Positions 1 through 10,230 of a DNA stretch of 64,000 bases are shown piece after piece. How positions within the stretch are numbered: the stretch's first letter is position 1; each line of letters starts with the position of its first letter. The DNA is from Taudactylus pleione (taxonomy: Eukaryota > Chordata > Amphibia > Anura > Myobatrachidae): contig JAUIMM010000126.1 of the NCBI GenBank assembly GCA_031769625.1, positions 5,542,001 to 5,606,000 on the forward strand, written 5' to 3'. Under the pieces are notes generated by a model that had not been told where the DNA came from, searched no databases, and saw nothing but the letters and a program-made list of their open reading frames with translations. Both the position numbers and the translations under genes were made by a program.

Positions 1-290
1 GTGGGGGTCTGTGATCATGGGGGGCGGGGCTTAGCGCCGGTGGGGGGTAGCAGGGACGGCCGTTTAACGCATGTGCGGGCACTTTGTCTCGGTATTTTTT
101 GCGAAAATACCGTGACTAGTGTGCGGAGGGGATTCGCAGGGACTGAGCTTTATCGCAAGCTCTGTCCCTGCAAGGAATTTGTAGTAAATCCCTGTGATTT
201 TGCCTGAATTCACAATGCGAATTCAGTCGTTAATGTCACGCTACAATCTGCATTCAATATGCGGATTGTAGTAAATAGAGCCCTTTGTCT
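1..290. repeat. Truncated MITE-like end at window start
   Basis: The interval ends in GTAGTAAATAGAGCCC, which reads on the other strand as GGGCTCTATTTACTAC, a form typical of small foldback DNA transposons. Short inverted pairs occur inside it (GCGAATTC/GAATTCGC-like and CAATCTGC/GCGGATTG-like). The other terminus lies outside the window, so size and family cannot be settled. The 68-residue open frame here has no recognisable homology. Confidence 0.3.
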
Positions 291-410
291 TAATTCAGTG
301 ATCCATCATTTAACACAAATTGGGGACCTACTGTACTTCATTGTTTCTGAGTTCTATCATGATTTATTTTTATTATAACATACACACATATATACTGAAT
401 ATACTGTATA

Positions 411-546
411 TGTGTGTGTGTAATGCAGTGGTGCAAGTACACTTGCCAAAGGCCACAATGGGTCATAGCGTGACACATGGCCATGACCCCTTGTGATTTG
501 TGGCCTACAGCGAGCATACTTGCACCACTGCATTACACACACACAT
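411..546. repeat. Palindromic element, TIR around CAGTGGTGCAAGTA
   Basis: The left arm (413-440) and right arm (517-544) are inverted copies of about 28 bp that include CAGTGGTGCAAGTA and run out into GT/CA dinucleotides. About 75 bp lie between them. The arm motif resembles a hAT-type terminal repeat, but the flanking bases are inverted rather than direct copies, so no target duplication can be called. Confidence 0.5.
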
Positions 547-549
547 ACA

Positions 550-680
550 TGTCTGTGTCTGGAATTGTAGAGAGAGAGCAGAGCAATGAGCTGCAACACA
601 AAAGATGTCATCTTTGGAATTGCTTTTCCATATCTTTCGTTTTGAAGCTCTTTGGATTTTCTCTCTGCAATTCCAAAACC
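550..680. repeat. Imperfect inverted repeat, GGAATTG...CAATTCC
   Basis: GGAATTGTAGAGAGAG near 561 is mirrored by CTCTCTGCAATTCC near 663-677, with further weak pairing inside. The block adjoins the palindrome at 411-546. The open frames on both strands are by-products of this symmetry and match no known family. Confidence 0.35.
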
Positions 681-866
681 CCTGCACATGTACTATGTGC
701 AGTTCATCTCACAGCAGGTATTCTATGCATTTAGTTCTGACTGAGTAAGTCTATGACTAGTGACTTGAACTTCTGAACAGAGTCTGACTCAGATATGTAT
801 GTTCATCCGATAATGAACAGAATAAATACAGATTAAGAAGGGCATTCCATACAATTTGTTCATTTA

Positions 867-1045
867 GGACCTGATTCAGATCCGTTCGCTAGATGCTATC
901 ATTCGCTCACGGCGTAGGCAAATTCAGCTAAGTGACGTCAAGACAGGCACGTGCTCGGAAAGGAATAAGCATGCCTACTCTGTATTGGCGAGTGATCACT
1001 TTGTGTATATATACGCCCATTAGCGTATATAGAGATGCCCACATT
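867..1045. repeat. Truncated Harbinger-like MITE (GGGCCTGATTCA family)
   Basis: The block starts with GGACCTGATTCAGATCC and continues with sequence closely matching the reverse complement of the right end of the element at 30724-31328. Shared stretches include CGCTAGATGC, AATTCAGCTAAGTGACGTCA and GCGAGTGATCACTTTGTG. It stops near 1045 against a Copia-like coding remnant, so only one terminus is present. Confidence 0.6.
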
Positions 1046-1660
1046 GGTACATCGATTGTCACACTTTTATTTCTCGAAATGCACTTTACTTTGATGAATT
1101 GAACACTGTGGCCTCTATTCTCTAGGACACTGATGGCAATACGATTTATTCCCACTCTGCTACATAAAATATATTTTGGATCTCTGTGACTTTTATTCTC
1201 AGTCCAAATCTCTTTAATTGTTGTAAATTCTGTGACTGTCAATGTCTGATTGCCAAATCCCTTGATTGTGATAGGTCCTCACTCACTTATCTCAGTGAAC
1301 CATTCCCTGTTGCAGTGACTTTTAGCACCTGAATCGATATACCAATAGTTTTTTCTGTGGTTATCTGTGATAGTGCTGACTGATCTCTCTCCTCACATTT
1401 CTGTTTCTGCACAGGACTTACTTTTCTCTGCTTACAGTTTGCTTTGTAACCTATCTTGTGACAATTATAGCACTTGAACAGTGCCAGGTTTATAGCTTTA
1501 GTAGAAGTGGCTTAACAAAGTGGGTGATTCACCTATTCTAATCACAGTCAGTCCCAGCACTGAAAATTTTAGTGATTCTTCCTTACCCTCTGTTGAAATC
1601 ATAGCTAGTAAAGCCATAGATACACCAAATGGTTCATCTATGCTATCTCTATAATCACTT
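1046..1660 (-). pseudogene. Ty1/Copia-like gag-protease remnant
   Basis: Read on the minus strand, this stretch carries parts of a Copia polyprotein. A cysteine-rich CYNCHKIGYKANC segment near 1459-1473 resembles a degraded CCHC zinc knuckle. About 40 codons downstream comes WYIDSGAKSHCN (the aspartic protease motif, with DSGA at 1324-1335). Then follows a stretch near 1100-1250 with RVGINRIAISVLENRGHSVQF, which corresponds to the conserved segment between protease and integrase in Copia elements. Stops and frame shifts separate the blocks. No LTRs, reverse transcriptase or integrase are visible nearby, so this is a short 5' fragment. Gag-like text extends toward 1650. The Copia call rests on the order and spacing of these motifs. 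A single-gene host protease derived from such an element is less likely given the stops. Confidence 0.55.
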
Positions 1661-1694
1661 TGTTTTGGGAAAGCTATCTAATACACAACTTAGC

Positions 1695-1710
1695 AAAAAA
1701 AAAAAAAAAA

Positions 1711-1756
<46 letters not shown>
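1695..1756. repeat. A16 run and (TA)n microsatellite
   Basis: Sixteen adenines are followed by about 22 TA units. Confidence 0.95.
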
Positions 1757-1759
<3 letters not shown>

Positions 1760-1954
1760 TCCATATCCCTTTAGTTTTAAGACTTTCTAATTTGGTGGCC
1801 TTCCATTCTTTTAATATTTTCTTATTTTTTTACCATTTATTTGCTTTTTTTATTTTCTTTCATCTAGACTACATTTTCTGCTCTTTTATAGCTGTCTTCA
1901 GCATATAATATTGATTCTTCCTGAGCTCTGATTGGTCGAAATCCTCAACTTATC

Positions 1955-1994
<40 letters not shown>
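1955..1994. repeat. (AAT)n tail of the L2-like LINE
   Basis: About 13 AAT units. On the minus strand they sit directly after a segment reading like a LINE 3' end (GTAAAGCACAACAACATATG, then TGTGCTATATAAG), so they are best read as the LINE's own 3' tail microsatellite. Confidence 0.85.
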
Positions 1995-4250
1995 TTACTA
2001 TTAACAGTTTTCTTATATAGCACAGCATATGTTGTTGTGCTTTACAATTGGAAACAAATTAATAGAACAAAATTGGGTGATAACAGATAGACATAGAGGT
2101 AAGAGGGCCCTTCTTGCAAACAAACTATAGGGAAATAGGCATTGATACACAAGGATGGGTGCTACATATTGCATATTGGTCCAGCCAGATTGCAGAGGTT
2201 CTTGATGGGCTGTATGAACCAGTGAAACAGAAATGTTGGCCTAAGTGAAGAAAGAAAATATGTGAGGTTATGTGTGGGCAGTTAGAATGGATGCAATTTG
2301 ATAGGGAAGCTATGAAAGTTATGTGAGTGGTTCTAGAATCTGATAAGCTTGTCTGAAGAGGTGAGTTTTCAGGGAAAGCTTGAAAGTTTGGAGACTAGCA
2401 GAAAGTTTTATTGTGCATGAGAGGGCATTCCACAGAGTGGGAGCAGCCCGAAAAAAGTCCTGTAACCATGCATGGGAGCAAGTAATGCACTTGGATGAGA
2501 GACACAGATCTTGTGCAGAGTGAGTGTTCAGGTTGAGAGATATTTTGAGATAAGTGAAGAGATGTATGTCAGTGTGGTTTGGTTAATAGCTGTTTGTGTA
2601 GTCAAATTACTTTATATTGAATTAGTAGAAAATGAGAAGCCAATGGAGGGACTCACAGAGCGAATCAGCAGACGATGAACATTTGGCGAGGAAGAACAGC
2701 CTCACAGCTGCATTCAAAATGGATTGTAGTGGCAAATATCTGTTTTTGGGAAGACCAGTGAGGAGACTATTGCAATAGTCAATGCGGGAAATAATGAGTG
2801 CATGGATTAGAGTTTTGGTGTGTCTTGTGTAAGATATGATCAAATTTTGGATATGTTGTTTAGACAGATTGAATGTGTGGAACAAAGGACAGTTCAGAGT
2901 CAAGGATAACACCAAGGCAGTAGGTTTGTGGGATGGGGTTGATTGTTAAATTATCAACAGTGATATCAGGTTGATAACTACTATTGGCTGGTGGAAATAG
3001 AATTAATTCTGTTCTGGAAATATTTAGTTTGAGGTGGTGAGATGACATCCAAAATGAAATGGCAGAAAGACATTCAGTGACATGGACCAATACAGATGGT
3101 GACAAATCTGCGGAGGATAAGTAACTCTGAGTATCATCCATATACAGATCATACTGAAATCCCAAAGATCTGATTAGTTTGCCAAGAGAGGTGGTATAGA
3201 TTGAGAAAAGCAAAGGTCCTAAGACTGAGCCTTGCGATACTCCAACTGATAGAGGTAGCAAAGAGGATGCAGAATCAGAATAATGAACAATGAAAGAGTG
3301 ATTAGATAGGTAGGATGAGAACCAAGAAAGGGCTGTGTCCTGAAGACCTAGGGATTGTGATGTTTGTATGAGAAGAGAGTGGTCAACAGTGTCAAAAGCA
3401 GCAGAGAGATCTAGAAGAAGTGTGTAATGGCCTTTAGACTTGGCAGTAACCAGATAATTTGCTACTTTAGTCAGTGCTGTCTCTGTGGTGTTGGGAATGA
3501 AAGCCTGACTGAAGTGAGTCCAAATAGTTGTGTGAGTTAAGAAAGTGTGTGAGGCGAGTGTAGGCAAGTCTCTCAAGTAGCTTGTAGGGACATGGGAGCT
3601 GGGAGAAGGGGGCTAATTTGGGAAAGAGTAAGGGTCAGAGTTTAGTTTTTTCATAATGTCAGTGATAACTGCATGCTTGAACAGTGATGGAAAGATGCCA
3701 GTAGAGAGATTACAGATTTTAGTTAAGGTTAGGATGAGCACAGGAGACAGAGCTCTGCTGATCTGTGAGGGTATAGGATCAAGAGGAGAAGTTGTATAGT
3801 AGGAAGATGAGAAGAGTGTAGATACTTCATCTTCATGTGTGGAGTCAAATGAAGAGAATGTGCCAGAGGGTTCAGGTAGGGAATTGAACAGGTCTCTGGC
3901 AGAGAAAGTGCATACCATTTCATTTCGGATCTTATCAATCTTGTCCTTGAAATAGGAAGCAAGATTTTGTGCATGGATAGTAGCAGGTGTGTTGGGTGAA
4001 GGAGGGGTACGAAGTGATTTAAATGTATTAAAAAGTCACTTGGAATTAGAGGCTTTATTGCAGAGATGAGAGATTGGAAATATGTTTGTTTTGTAGTGTC
4101 CAGAGCAGTATGATAAGAGTAGTATAGTAGATAGTCTTATATGTGAGGAAGTCCAAAATGTATTATTTTCTTTGCCTTCACTTCTTATGTACTGATTAAG
4201 TAAAGTGTCAAAGCATATTTTAATTTTGTAAGAATAAATATGCAAAGCTA
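1957..4250 (-). mobile_element. 5'-truncated L2/CR1-group LINE
   Basis: The element runs on the minus strand. Reverse transcriptase remnants fill 2622-3918, a 3' UTR lies at about 1995-2620, and an (AAT)n tail at 1955-1994 marks the 3' end. The 5' side fades near 4250, where a last decayed coding stretch (4036-4245) still reads toward the RT domain. The apurinic endonuclease domain is missing, consistent with normal 5' truncation during target-primed reverse transcription. The 3' UTR reappears at 53665-53830, and weaker similarity is seen at 26000-26200, so the family is multi-copy here. Confidence 0.8.
2622..3918 (-). pseudogene. L2-like reverse transcriptase, decayed
   Basis: Three overlapping frames give one RT. 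The first (3918-3613) has the N-terminal fingers with SPLDPIPSQI and a TGIFPSLFKHAVI segment. The second (3576-2860, 238 residues) carries [14 protein letters not shown], then [16 protein letters not shown], and the catalytic LYMDDTQ box in place of the usual YADD. The third (2915-2622) carries the thumb and C-terminal end with RIDYCNSLLTGLP and LQSILNAAVRLF. Frame changes near 3600 and 2880 break the protein. The YMDD variant keeps both catalytic aspartates, but the frame breaks make the copy inactive. The motif wording fits the L2/Rex1/CR1 group of LINEs rather than L1 or RTE; I cannot separate L2 from Rex1 by eye. Confidence 0.85.
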
Positions 4251-4473
4251 TTACGGGTTAACTGCTATTAAAAATAAAATTGATATTACCAATAAAAATA
4301 TATACATATTCAGTAAAATATAATGGTGCGGCTGATAAGAGTAATAATTCAACATTTATTAAATAAAGAGCAATAAAATGTTCCACATAAAAGTTCAATA
4401 TTCAAAAAGTAAATTAGCATACATTCAAATAATCACAGCAATATACTAGTACAAAACATTGAATGAAGGTCTA
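4251..4473. other. AT-rich spacer, no feature seen
   Basis: AT-rich sequence between the LINE and the hAT target duplication. I see no coding or repeat structure. Confidence 0.6.
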
Positions 4474-4481
4474 GTTTGTAC
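4474..4481. repeat. hAT target-site duplication, left copy
   Basis: GTTTGTAC directly precedes the element and is repeated perfectly at 9021-9028. Eight base pairs is the hAT duplication length. Confidence 0.9.
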
Positions 4482-4489
4482 TAGGGGTG

Positions 4490-4620
4490 TGCACTGGACA
4501 CTTTTTGTGCTTTGGTTTTGGATCTGGATCTTTGTTCGTGTTTTGGATCTGGATTGGTTTTGCCAAAACCACCCTTCTGGGTTTTGGTTTTGGATCTGTA
4601 CTTTTTGGAAAAAAGCATGA
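4490..4620. repeat. Subterminal repeats of the hAT element
   Basis: The words TTTTGGATCTGGAT and GGTTTTGGTTTTGG recur several times just inside the 3' terminus. The matching region of the second hAT copy (33590-33700) has the complementary words GATCCAAAAC and GTTTTGGCAAAACC. Such arrays are known transposase-binding regions in hAT elements; binding here is inferred. Confidence 0.6.
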
Positions 4621-4976
4621 AAACAGCTTAAGTCACAGAATGTGTTTTTTTTTTGTTCATACACTATTATTAACCTCAATAACATTAATTTCCACTCATT
4701 TCCAGTCTATTCTGAACACCTCACAATATTGTTTTGAGGCCAAAAAGTTGCACCGAGGTAGCTGGATGACTATGCTATGCGACACAAGTGGGCGGTGCAA
4801 ACACATGGCCCATCTAGGAGTGGCACTGCAGTGGCAGACAGGATGGCAGTTTAAAAAACTAGGCCCCAAAGAGTACATAATGAAAAGAAAAAAAGAGGTG
4901 CAAGAGGATTTGTCCTTGGATCATCCCACCCACCCTTATGTTGTATAAACAGGACATGCATACTTTAACAAACCAA

Positions 4977-5351
4977 TCATTTCAGCACCAGGGTCTGCCA
5001 CATGACTGTGGCTGAAATGATTGGTTCGTTTGGGCCCCCACAAAACAAGCTGGCAACTAATCTGTCCTGCACAAACTGGCTCTGCAGAGGCAAGATGTCA
5101 TCCTCATCCTCATCCACCGATTCCTCACTCTCTTCGGTGTTGTGTACATCATCATCCTCACAGAGTATTAATTCATCCCCACTGGAATCCACCACCACAG
5201 GTCCCTCTGTACTTTCTGGAGGCTGGTCCTCCTGGAAGAATTGATCATTAATTTTGATGAACATCATCTTCTCCACATTTTGTGGAATCAACCTCCTACA
5301 CCTTTCGTTAATAAGGTTACCAGCTGCACTGAACACTCTTTCGGAGTACAC
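4977..5351 (-). pseudogene. hAT transposase, C-terminal dimerisation domain
   Basis: The 124-residue frame starts MYSERVFSAAGNLINERCRR and continues RLIPQNVEKMMFIKIN. SERVFS (residues 3-8) followed by a basic R-rich turn and an LIP-x-NVE-x-hydrophobic segment is the hallmark of the hAT C-terminal dimerisation domain. An acidic, serine-rich tail follows, with runs of E and D at about residues 58-92. It is the last block of the minus-strand transposase. In an intact gene it would join the block at 5369-5851; the two are separated by a frame break close to 5360. Confidence 0.88.
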
Positions 5352-5368
5352 ACTGGAGGGGGGACAAC

Positions 5369-5851
5369 TTAGGTAAAATAGAGACAGGGGCCTCCAAATT
5401 GCCCATTTTTCATGCCTACTTGGATGCTGTCACCGATGTAATCCTCGACCATTCTTTCAATTGTGACAGCATCAAATGCAGTGACAGTAGACATGTCAGA
5501 AATTGTTGGCTGGTCCTTCAGTCTGGGCCAGATGTCCAAACTTGGTCCTGTCTGGCCTGCATCACCACCAGTGGGCTGGTTAGTATAGTTAAGTTGTTTC
5601 CTAGCAGCCCCAGTTGTGGGAGAAAGTGAAGAGGGAGCTGTTGCCATGTCATGTTCCACTTCAGCTGACAGTGTTTTCACCAGCAGGTCTTTGCACCTCT
5701 GCAGGCTTGTGTTGGCCGGAAAGAGAGACACCACATAGGCTTTAAACCTAGGATCGAGCACGGTGGCCAGAATGTAGTGGTCTGATTTCAACAGATTGAC
5801 CACCCTCGAATCCTGGCAAAGCAAATGAAGGGCTTCATCCACAAGTCCCAC
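5369..5851 (-). pseudogene. hAT transposase, RNase H-like C-terminal half
   Basis: This 160-residue frame contains YILATVLDPRFKAYVVSLFP (about residues 26-45), the conserved ATxLDPRFK segment near the third catalytic residue region of hAT transposases. A low-complexity linker with TAPSSLSPTTGAA and a segment ending TIERMVEDYI follow. It lies between the helical insert block (5873-6295) and the dimerisation block (4977-5351). Confidence 0.82.
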
Positions 5852-5872
5852 ATACTGAGCGGAATCGCTCCA

Positions 5873-6295
5873 TCATAGCTCCACCTTCACTTTCTCTCGC
5901 TGCTTCTGCAAAAGCCTGATGAGGGGAATGACCTGACTCAAGCTGGCAGTTTCTGAACTGACTGCACGTGTGGCAAGTTTGAAGGGTTGGAGAACCTTGC
6001 ACAACACGGAAATTATTCTCCATTTAACTTGAGTCCGGTGCATACCCCCTACTTTGCCTATGTCATAGGTGGATGTATAGGCTTGAATGGCCTTTTGCTG
6101 CTCCTCCATCCTCTGAAGCATATAGAGGGTTGAGTTCCACCGCATTACAACCTCTTGCTTCAGGTGATGGCAGGGCAGGTTCAAGAGTGTTTGATGGCAC
6201 TCTAGTCTTCGGCATGCAGTTGTTGAATGGTGAAAGTGGCCCGAAATTTTTTGGGCCACCAAAAGCGTCTCCTGCATGCCCCTGTCATTTTGCAA
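5873..6295 (-). pseudogene. hAT transposase, central helical block
   Basis: The 140-residue frame contains CHQTLLNLPCHHLKQEVVMR followed by WNSTLYMLQRMEEQQKAI (about residues 34-70). TRWNSTxxML-x-R-x-x-E is a conserved signature inside hAT transposases; here the residue before RWNS is methionine. Later LQPFKLATRAVSSETASLSQ matches the next conserved helix. The upstream stretch (6296-6407) joins it to the 272-residue block but is out of frame. Confidence 0.82.
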
Positions 6296-6407
6296 AAAAA
6301 TTCTGCACCACCAAATTTATTGTGTGAGCAAAACATGGGACGTGCTGTAATTTGCCCAGATGTAATACCCGCACAATATTGGTGGCATTGTCAGATATCA
6401 CAAATCC

Positions 6408-7226
6408 TCAGGAGAGTCTAAGTGGGGTAAGCCATTGGGCGATGATTTCCCTCAGTTTCTCTATGAGGTTGTCGGCAGTGTGCCTTTTACTGAAAGCGAT
6501 ACACAGTGTAGCCTGCCTTGGAACGAGCTGGCAGTTCTGAGATGCTGCTACTGGTGATGCTGCTGTTGTTGCTGCGTAAGGCGATACATCTACCCAGTGG
6601 GCTGTCACAGTCATATAGTCCTTAGTCTGCCCTGTTCCACTTGTCAAGATGTCAGTTGTTAAGTGGACATTGAATACAACCGCATTTTTTAAGACACTGA
6701 GGACACTTTTTCTAACGTCTCTGTACATTCTCGGTATTGCCTGCCTAGTGAAGTGGAATCTAGATGGCATTTGGCACCGGGGGCACACTACCTCCATCAA
6801 TTGTCTAAATCCCACTGCACTAATGGTGGATACCGGATGCTCGTCTAACACCAACATAGCTGTCAAGGCCTCAGTTATCCACTTTACAACAGGATGACTG
6901 CTGTCGTACTTCATCCTCCTTGCAAAGGACTGTTGGATGGTCAATTGCTTAGTAAAAGAAGTAGTGGTGTTCCTACTTCCTCTCTGGGATGATGAACAAC
7001 TCCCAGCAGCAATGGCAGCATTAGGCGTAGCTATGCAGGATCCTCCGGAGGAATCCTGGATAGGAGAGGAGTCAGTCATGCCAGTGACATGGCCTGCAGG
7101 ACTACTTCCGATCCTGATTGAGGAGGATATTGACGAGGAGGGAGTTGCTGGTGTGGTTTGCAGCCGCTTGGATACAACAGGACAAAGGGATTTAGGTGTC
7201 CCTGGACTGCTTACGGTCTTAGCCAC
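6408..7226 (-). pseudogene. hAT transposase, N-terminal linker and start of catalytic core
   Basis: This 272-residue frame begins with a serine-, threonine- and proline-rich linker (residues 1-90). Then come SFTKQLTIQQSFARRMKYDS, the conserved HPVSTISAVGFRQLMEV segment (about 130-147) and PSRFHFTRQAIPRMYRDV (about 154-171). The first catalytic aspartate lies in LTTDILTSG (D192), followed by KDYMTVTAHWVD. In intact relatives the motif is usually TDxWTS; the tryptophan is leucine here. It follows the BED finger (7233-7445) with a tiny gap. The frame ends at a stop near 6408, after a KRHTADNLIEKLREI segment. Confidence 0.88.
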
Positions 7227-7232
7227 AGTTTC

Positions 7233-7445
7233 TCAACTTGACAGTGACTTTGTATGAACGCGCTGCAGGTGACTTATAAAGGAGGATGTTCCTTGGTGGT
7301 TAACATCCTTACCCCTACTTATTTCACCTTTACATATGGTACATATGGCAAGACAGTTGTTGTCCGGATTTGGATAGAAATAATTCCAGACCAAAGAGGT
7401 GGATTTTTTGGTCTTCTGCCCAGGCATGCCAATGGGCTTTTTCAT
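7233..7445 (-). pseudogene. BED-type zinc finger of the hAT transposase
   Basis: The 70-residue frame has W20 and the N-Y-F-Y aromatic cluster, C35 and C38 (CTIC), and H59 and H64 (HLQRVH), giving C-x2-C-x20-H-x4-H. This is the BED finger arrangement found at the N-terminus of many hAT transposases, where it binds element ends. All four metal ligands are intact. The same domain, with the same x20 spacing, occurs in the second hAT copy at 32173-32370. Confidence 0.9.
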
Positions 7446-8060
7446 CCCACATACAACAACTGGTGCCTGATTTAAACAAACTACATCACCATCAGAATCC
7501 TCCTCGTCAACTTCCTCCTCAGTGCCAGCTACACCTCTTCAATTTGAATATCAGCAACTGGACTGTGGGTGCTCCTTTCAGCAGTTGCAGAGGGCGTCCA
7601 AATGGTGTAAGGAGCCACCTCTTCCTGTTAAGTGTTGGGAAGGTCAGGCTTCGCAACTGCTGCCACACTTGGACTCTCCTTGGGGATTTGTGATATCTTC
7701 TTAGAATGCACAGTTCTATGCTGTGCTTTTGTTAGCTTAACTCTTTTCATTTTTCTAGCGGGAGGAGGAGGGCTTCCATCGTCATGTGAAGCTGAACCAT
7801 ATGGCATATTGGCAAGTTTACGTTTCTCCTCAGATGATTTAAATTTATTTTTTGGGTCATTTTACTGAACTTGGCTTTTTGGATTTTACATGCCCTCTAC
7901 TATGACACTGGGAATCGGCCTTGGCAGACGATGTTGATGGCATTTCATCATCTATGTCATGAATAGTGGCTGCAGCTTCAGCACTAGGAGGAAGTAGTTC
8001 TTGATCTTTCCCTATTTTATCCTCTAAATTATTGTCCTCCATTATTTTTATGGAGTGCAT
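7446..8060 (-). pseudogene. Acidic N-terminal region of the hAT transposase, decayed
   Basis: On the minus strand, 8060-7857 reads as MHSIKIMEDNNLEDKIGKDQ followed by acidic, serine-rich sequence (DIDDEMPSTSSAKADSQ). Short frames near 7500-7700 also give lysine- and acid-rich text. It sits between the repeat-rich leader and the BED finger, where such elements often carry a disordered N-terminal extension. The open frames on the plus strand here are shadows. Confidence 0.45.
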
Positions 8061-8088
8061 TATTTTTATGGAGTGACTAACCCCTGTA

Positions 8089-8760
8089 AAAATTATTTGG
8101 TTGAATTAAATCACCCCTTTTTATTTGGAGACTGGAATGAATACACAGCACAGGGCACCGTAGACCTACAATATACAGTACACGGGAAGGCCCTGTATAT
8201 TTTTGGATTAATTAAACAACCGCTGTAAAAATTATTTGGATGAATTAAATCACCCCTTTTTATTTGGAGACTGGAGTGAATACACAGCACAGGGCACCGT
8301 AGCCCTACACCACACAGAGCAGCCCCTGTAAAACATATTTGGACTGAATATACAGTACAGGACAGCACCACTTGACTGGACTGATACAGCAGAGCAGGTC
8401 ACCCCCAGACTGATACAGCAGCACAGCACCACTGGATTGGACTGATACTGCAGAGCAGGTCACCCCCAGACTGATACAGCAGCACAGCACCACTGGACGG
8501 ACTGATACAGCAGAGCAGGTACTCCCAGACTGATACAGCAGAGCAGGTCACCCCCAGACTGATACAGCACAGGACAGCACCACTGGACTTGACTGATACA
8601 GCAGAGCAGGTCACCCCCAGACTGATACAGCAGCACAGCACCACTGGACTGATACAGGAGAGCAGGTCACCCCCAGACTGATACAGCAGCACAGCACCAC
8701 TGGACTGGACTGATACAGCAGAGCAGGTACTCCAAGACTGATACAGCAGAGCAGGTCGCC
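8089..8760 (-). repeat. Tandem repeats in the hAT leader
   Basis: Two nested arrays. At 8089-8330 a unit of about 140 bp (AAATTATTTGG ... CACAGCACAGGGCACCGTAG) occurs twice. At 8345-8760 a unit built from ACTGATACAGCAG, GCACAGCACCACTGGAC and GCAGGTCACCCCCAG (roughly 60 bp, variable) recurs about seven times. The array lies between the 5' terminus and the coding part of the element. The second hAT copy has unrelated-looking arrays in the same relative place (27480-28160 and 30500-31640). The 248-residue minus frame 8399-9145 is an array artefact. Confidence 0.8.
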
Positions 8761-9020
8761 AACACATGTCACGCCACTTTCCCACAGACACTAGAGAGAC
8801 ACGTCCTCTCACTACCCTCCAGGACTGGAGTGAAGATGGCGGGAGGCATGAAATGTGCAAAGTCCGGGTCACGCGAGAATCTGACACCAGGATGATGACA
8901 TTTTGCCTCGTTCCGGGAACCGAGTCTGGCAGGCAAACCTGAGCCGGACTCGGTTCCCGGCTCGGATTGTGGTGGCACGGGGTATTTCGGATTTCAGAAA
9001 TTGGAACCTGCTCATCCCTA

Positions 9021-9028
9021 GTTTGTAC
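9021..9028. repeat. hAT target-site duplication, right copy
   Basis: GTTTGTAC, identical to 4474-4481. Confidence 0.9.
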
Positions 9029-9780
9029 CCACATTAATGAACTGCTAAAGTCCCAGCAATATAAGGTGTCTGTCCAGATAGGCGGCTTCACTATAGGCAT
9101 ATTAAACAGTACTTGGATTTTGAGGTCCAAACGGTCTTTAAGCAAGATGACATGTGGTGGTTTTGGCTACGTAACGTATAACGCTTGTTAACCCATAGTA
9201 ACTAGATCTATGGGTTAACAGGTTTGTGACACCCATGATAAGGGCACTTACCACGGATTTCTGCTCAAGTTTCCCTCAAGCTCCAACAGAAATCCACTAA
9301 GTGAAACCTACGGATTAATTACTGCAGCTAATTGAATTCGGATCTTAAAGGCAGCGTTATTGACAGTTATGGACCATTTATGGTTGCAGCTGGTGGTAAT
9401 GGAGGGGAGGTTAGAAAAACGTTTTATAGAAGTGTCGGATCCAGTGACTGCTTCTTTGTATGTAGTTACACCGGTATCAGCATCTTAGTTCAGTTGATCA
9501 TTCTGATTAGCCATAGGGTTACTAAGAAGGCTGAAGATAGAATGATCTGCTAGCGATTTTATGCAGACATGACACATTCTGAGGTTATTAATTTTTATAC
9601 CATGGCAATAACATTGTGCAAGGGTGAAACCTGTTATACTGTCAAGATATATTGCATACTAAACATTACTAATAATGAAGTTTTAGTATCCACAGCATTT
9701 ATGTCGTACCTGTTTTCACTTTACTTGTTGTAATAGTTGTAACACATGTAACAATGGGAATTTGTATTGCGCTGTGGATA
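9029..9780. other. Unclassified spacer with one perfect hairpin
   Basis: No family recognised and no convincing coding frame. A perfect 12-bp inverted repeat lies at 9187-9198 (GTTAACCCATAG) and 9208-9219 with a 9-nt loop. Confidence 0.4.
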
Positions 9781-9784
9781 TACC

Positions 9785-10230
9785 CAGGGGTGGAGTGGGC
9801 CACCAGGAGAGCAGGAAAGTTCCCACTGGGCTGGTTCCATGCTCCCCCCTGCCTGGCCTCCTTGGCTCATACTTCCTGCAGGGCTGGCTTCCTCACTCCC
9901 TCACTGAAATGCAAACCAGAAGTTGTCATCTGCTCCAGCTAGCGTGCACCTTCGGGTGCCAATAGCTGGGAGCAGTGGCGTGCTCCAGGAACTGGTTGGA
10001 GCTCTGGACACCATCGCGGTGGCGACATGGGTCTGGACTCCAGAGACCAGGCCCTGGTGGCTGAAAGGGGCTCGGAGCACTGACAGGAGGACACTGGGAT
10101 AGTGGTGAGTGCAGTGTGCTGATGCAGAGCCATAAATAGGGTGGTGCAACACGTGCCATGGCACAGGGCACCGCAGGGCAGGGGATGCTGTTTGGGACTG
10201 TCAATTTTTTGTTTATCATTTTCACATCCC
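9785..10230. repeat. GC-rich repeat fragments, including a hAT-MITE piece
   Basis: The segment 10141-10230 (CACGTGCCATGGCACAGGGC, then GCAGGGCAGGGGATGCTGTT) is the reverse complement of part of the MITE at 38956-39226, so a truncated member of that family lies here. The preceding part (9790-10140) has the GC-rich look of related small repeats, but I cannot name it. Confidence 0.5.

Larger units (their letters stand above)
4482..9020 (-). mobile_element. Complete-ended hAT DNA transposon with BED-finger transposase
   Basis: The ends read TAGGGGTGTGC (left) and, on the opposite strand, TAGGGATGAGC (right), an imperfect terminal inverted repeat. Perfect 8-bp duplications GTTTGTAC flank it. On the minus strand the order is 5' end (9020), a leader with tandem repeats (about 8760-8090), a serine- and acid-rich coding stretch, the BED finger (7445-7233), the transposase core, and the dimerisation domain ending near 4977. 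Then comes a 3' subterminal region at 4490-4620 with repeated TTTTGGATCTGGAT words, a common feature of hAT ends. The coding region is broken by shifts and stops, so the copy is non-autonomous, but the whole anatomy is retained. A diverged relative lies at 27268-33707 on the plus strand. Confidence 0.9.

Noticed and set aside
8399..9145. 248-codon minus ORF
   Set aside because: It runs through the hAT leader array and the element's 5' end, with repeated CISLGVTCSAVS text; no coding signature.
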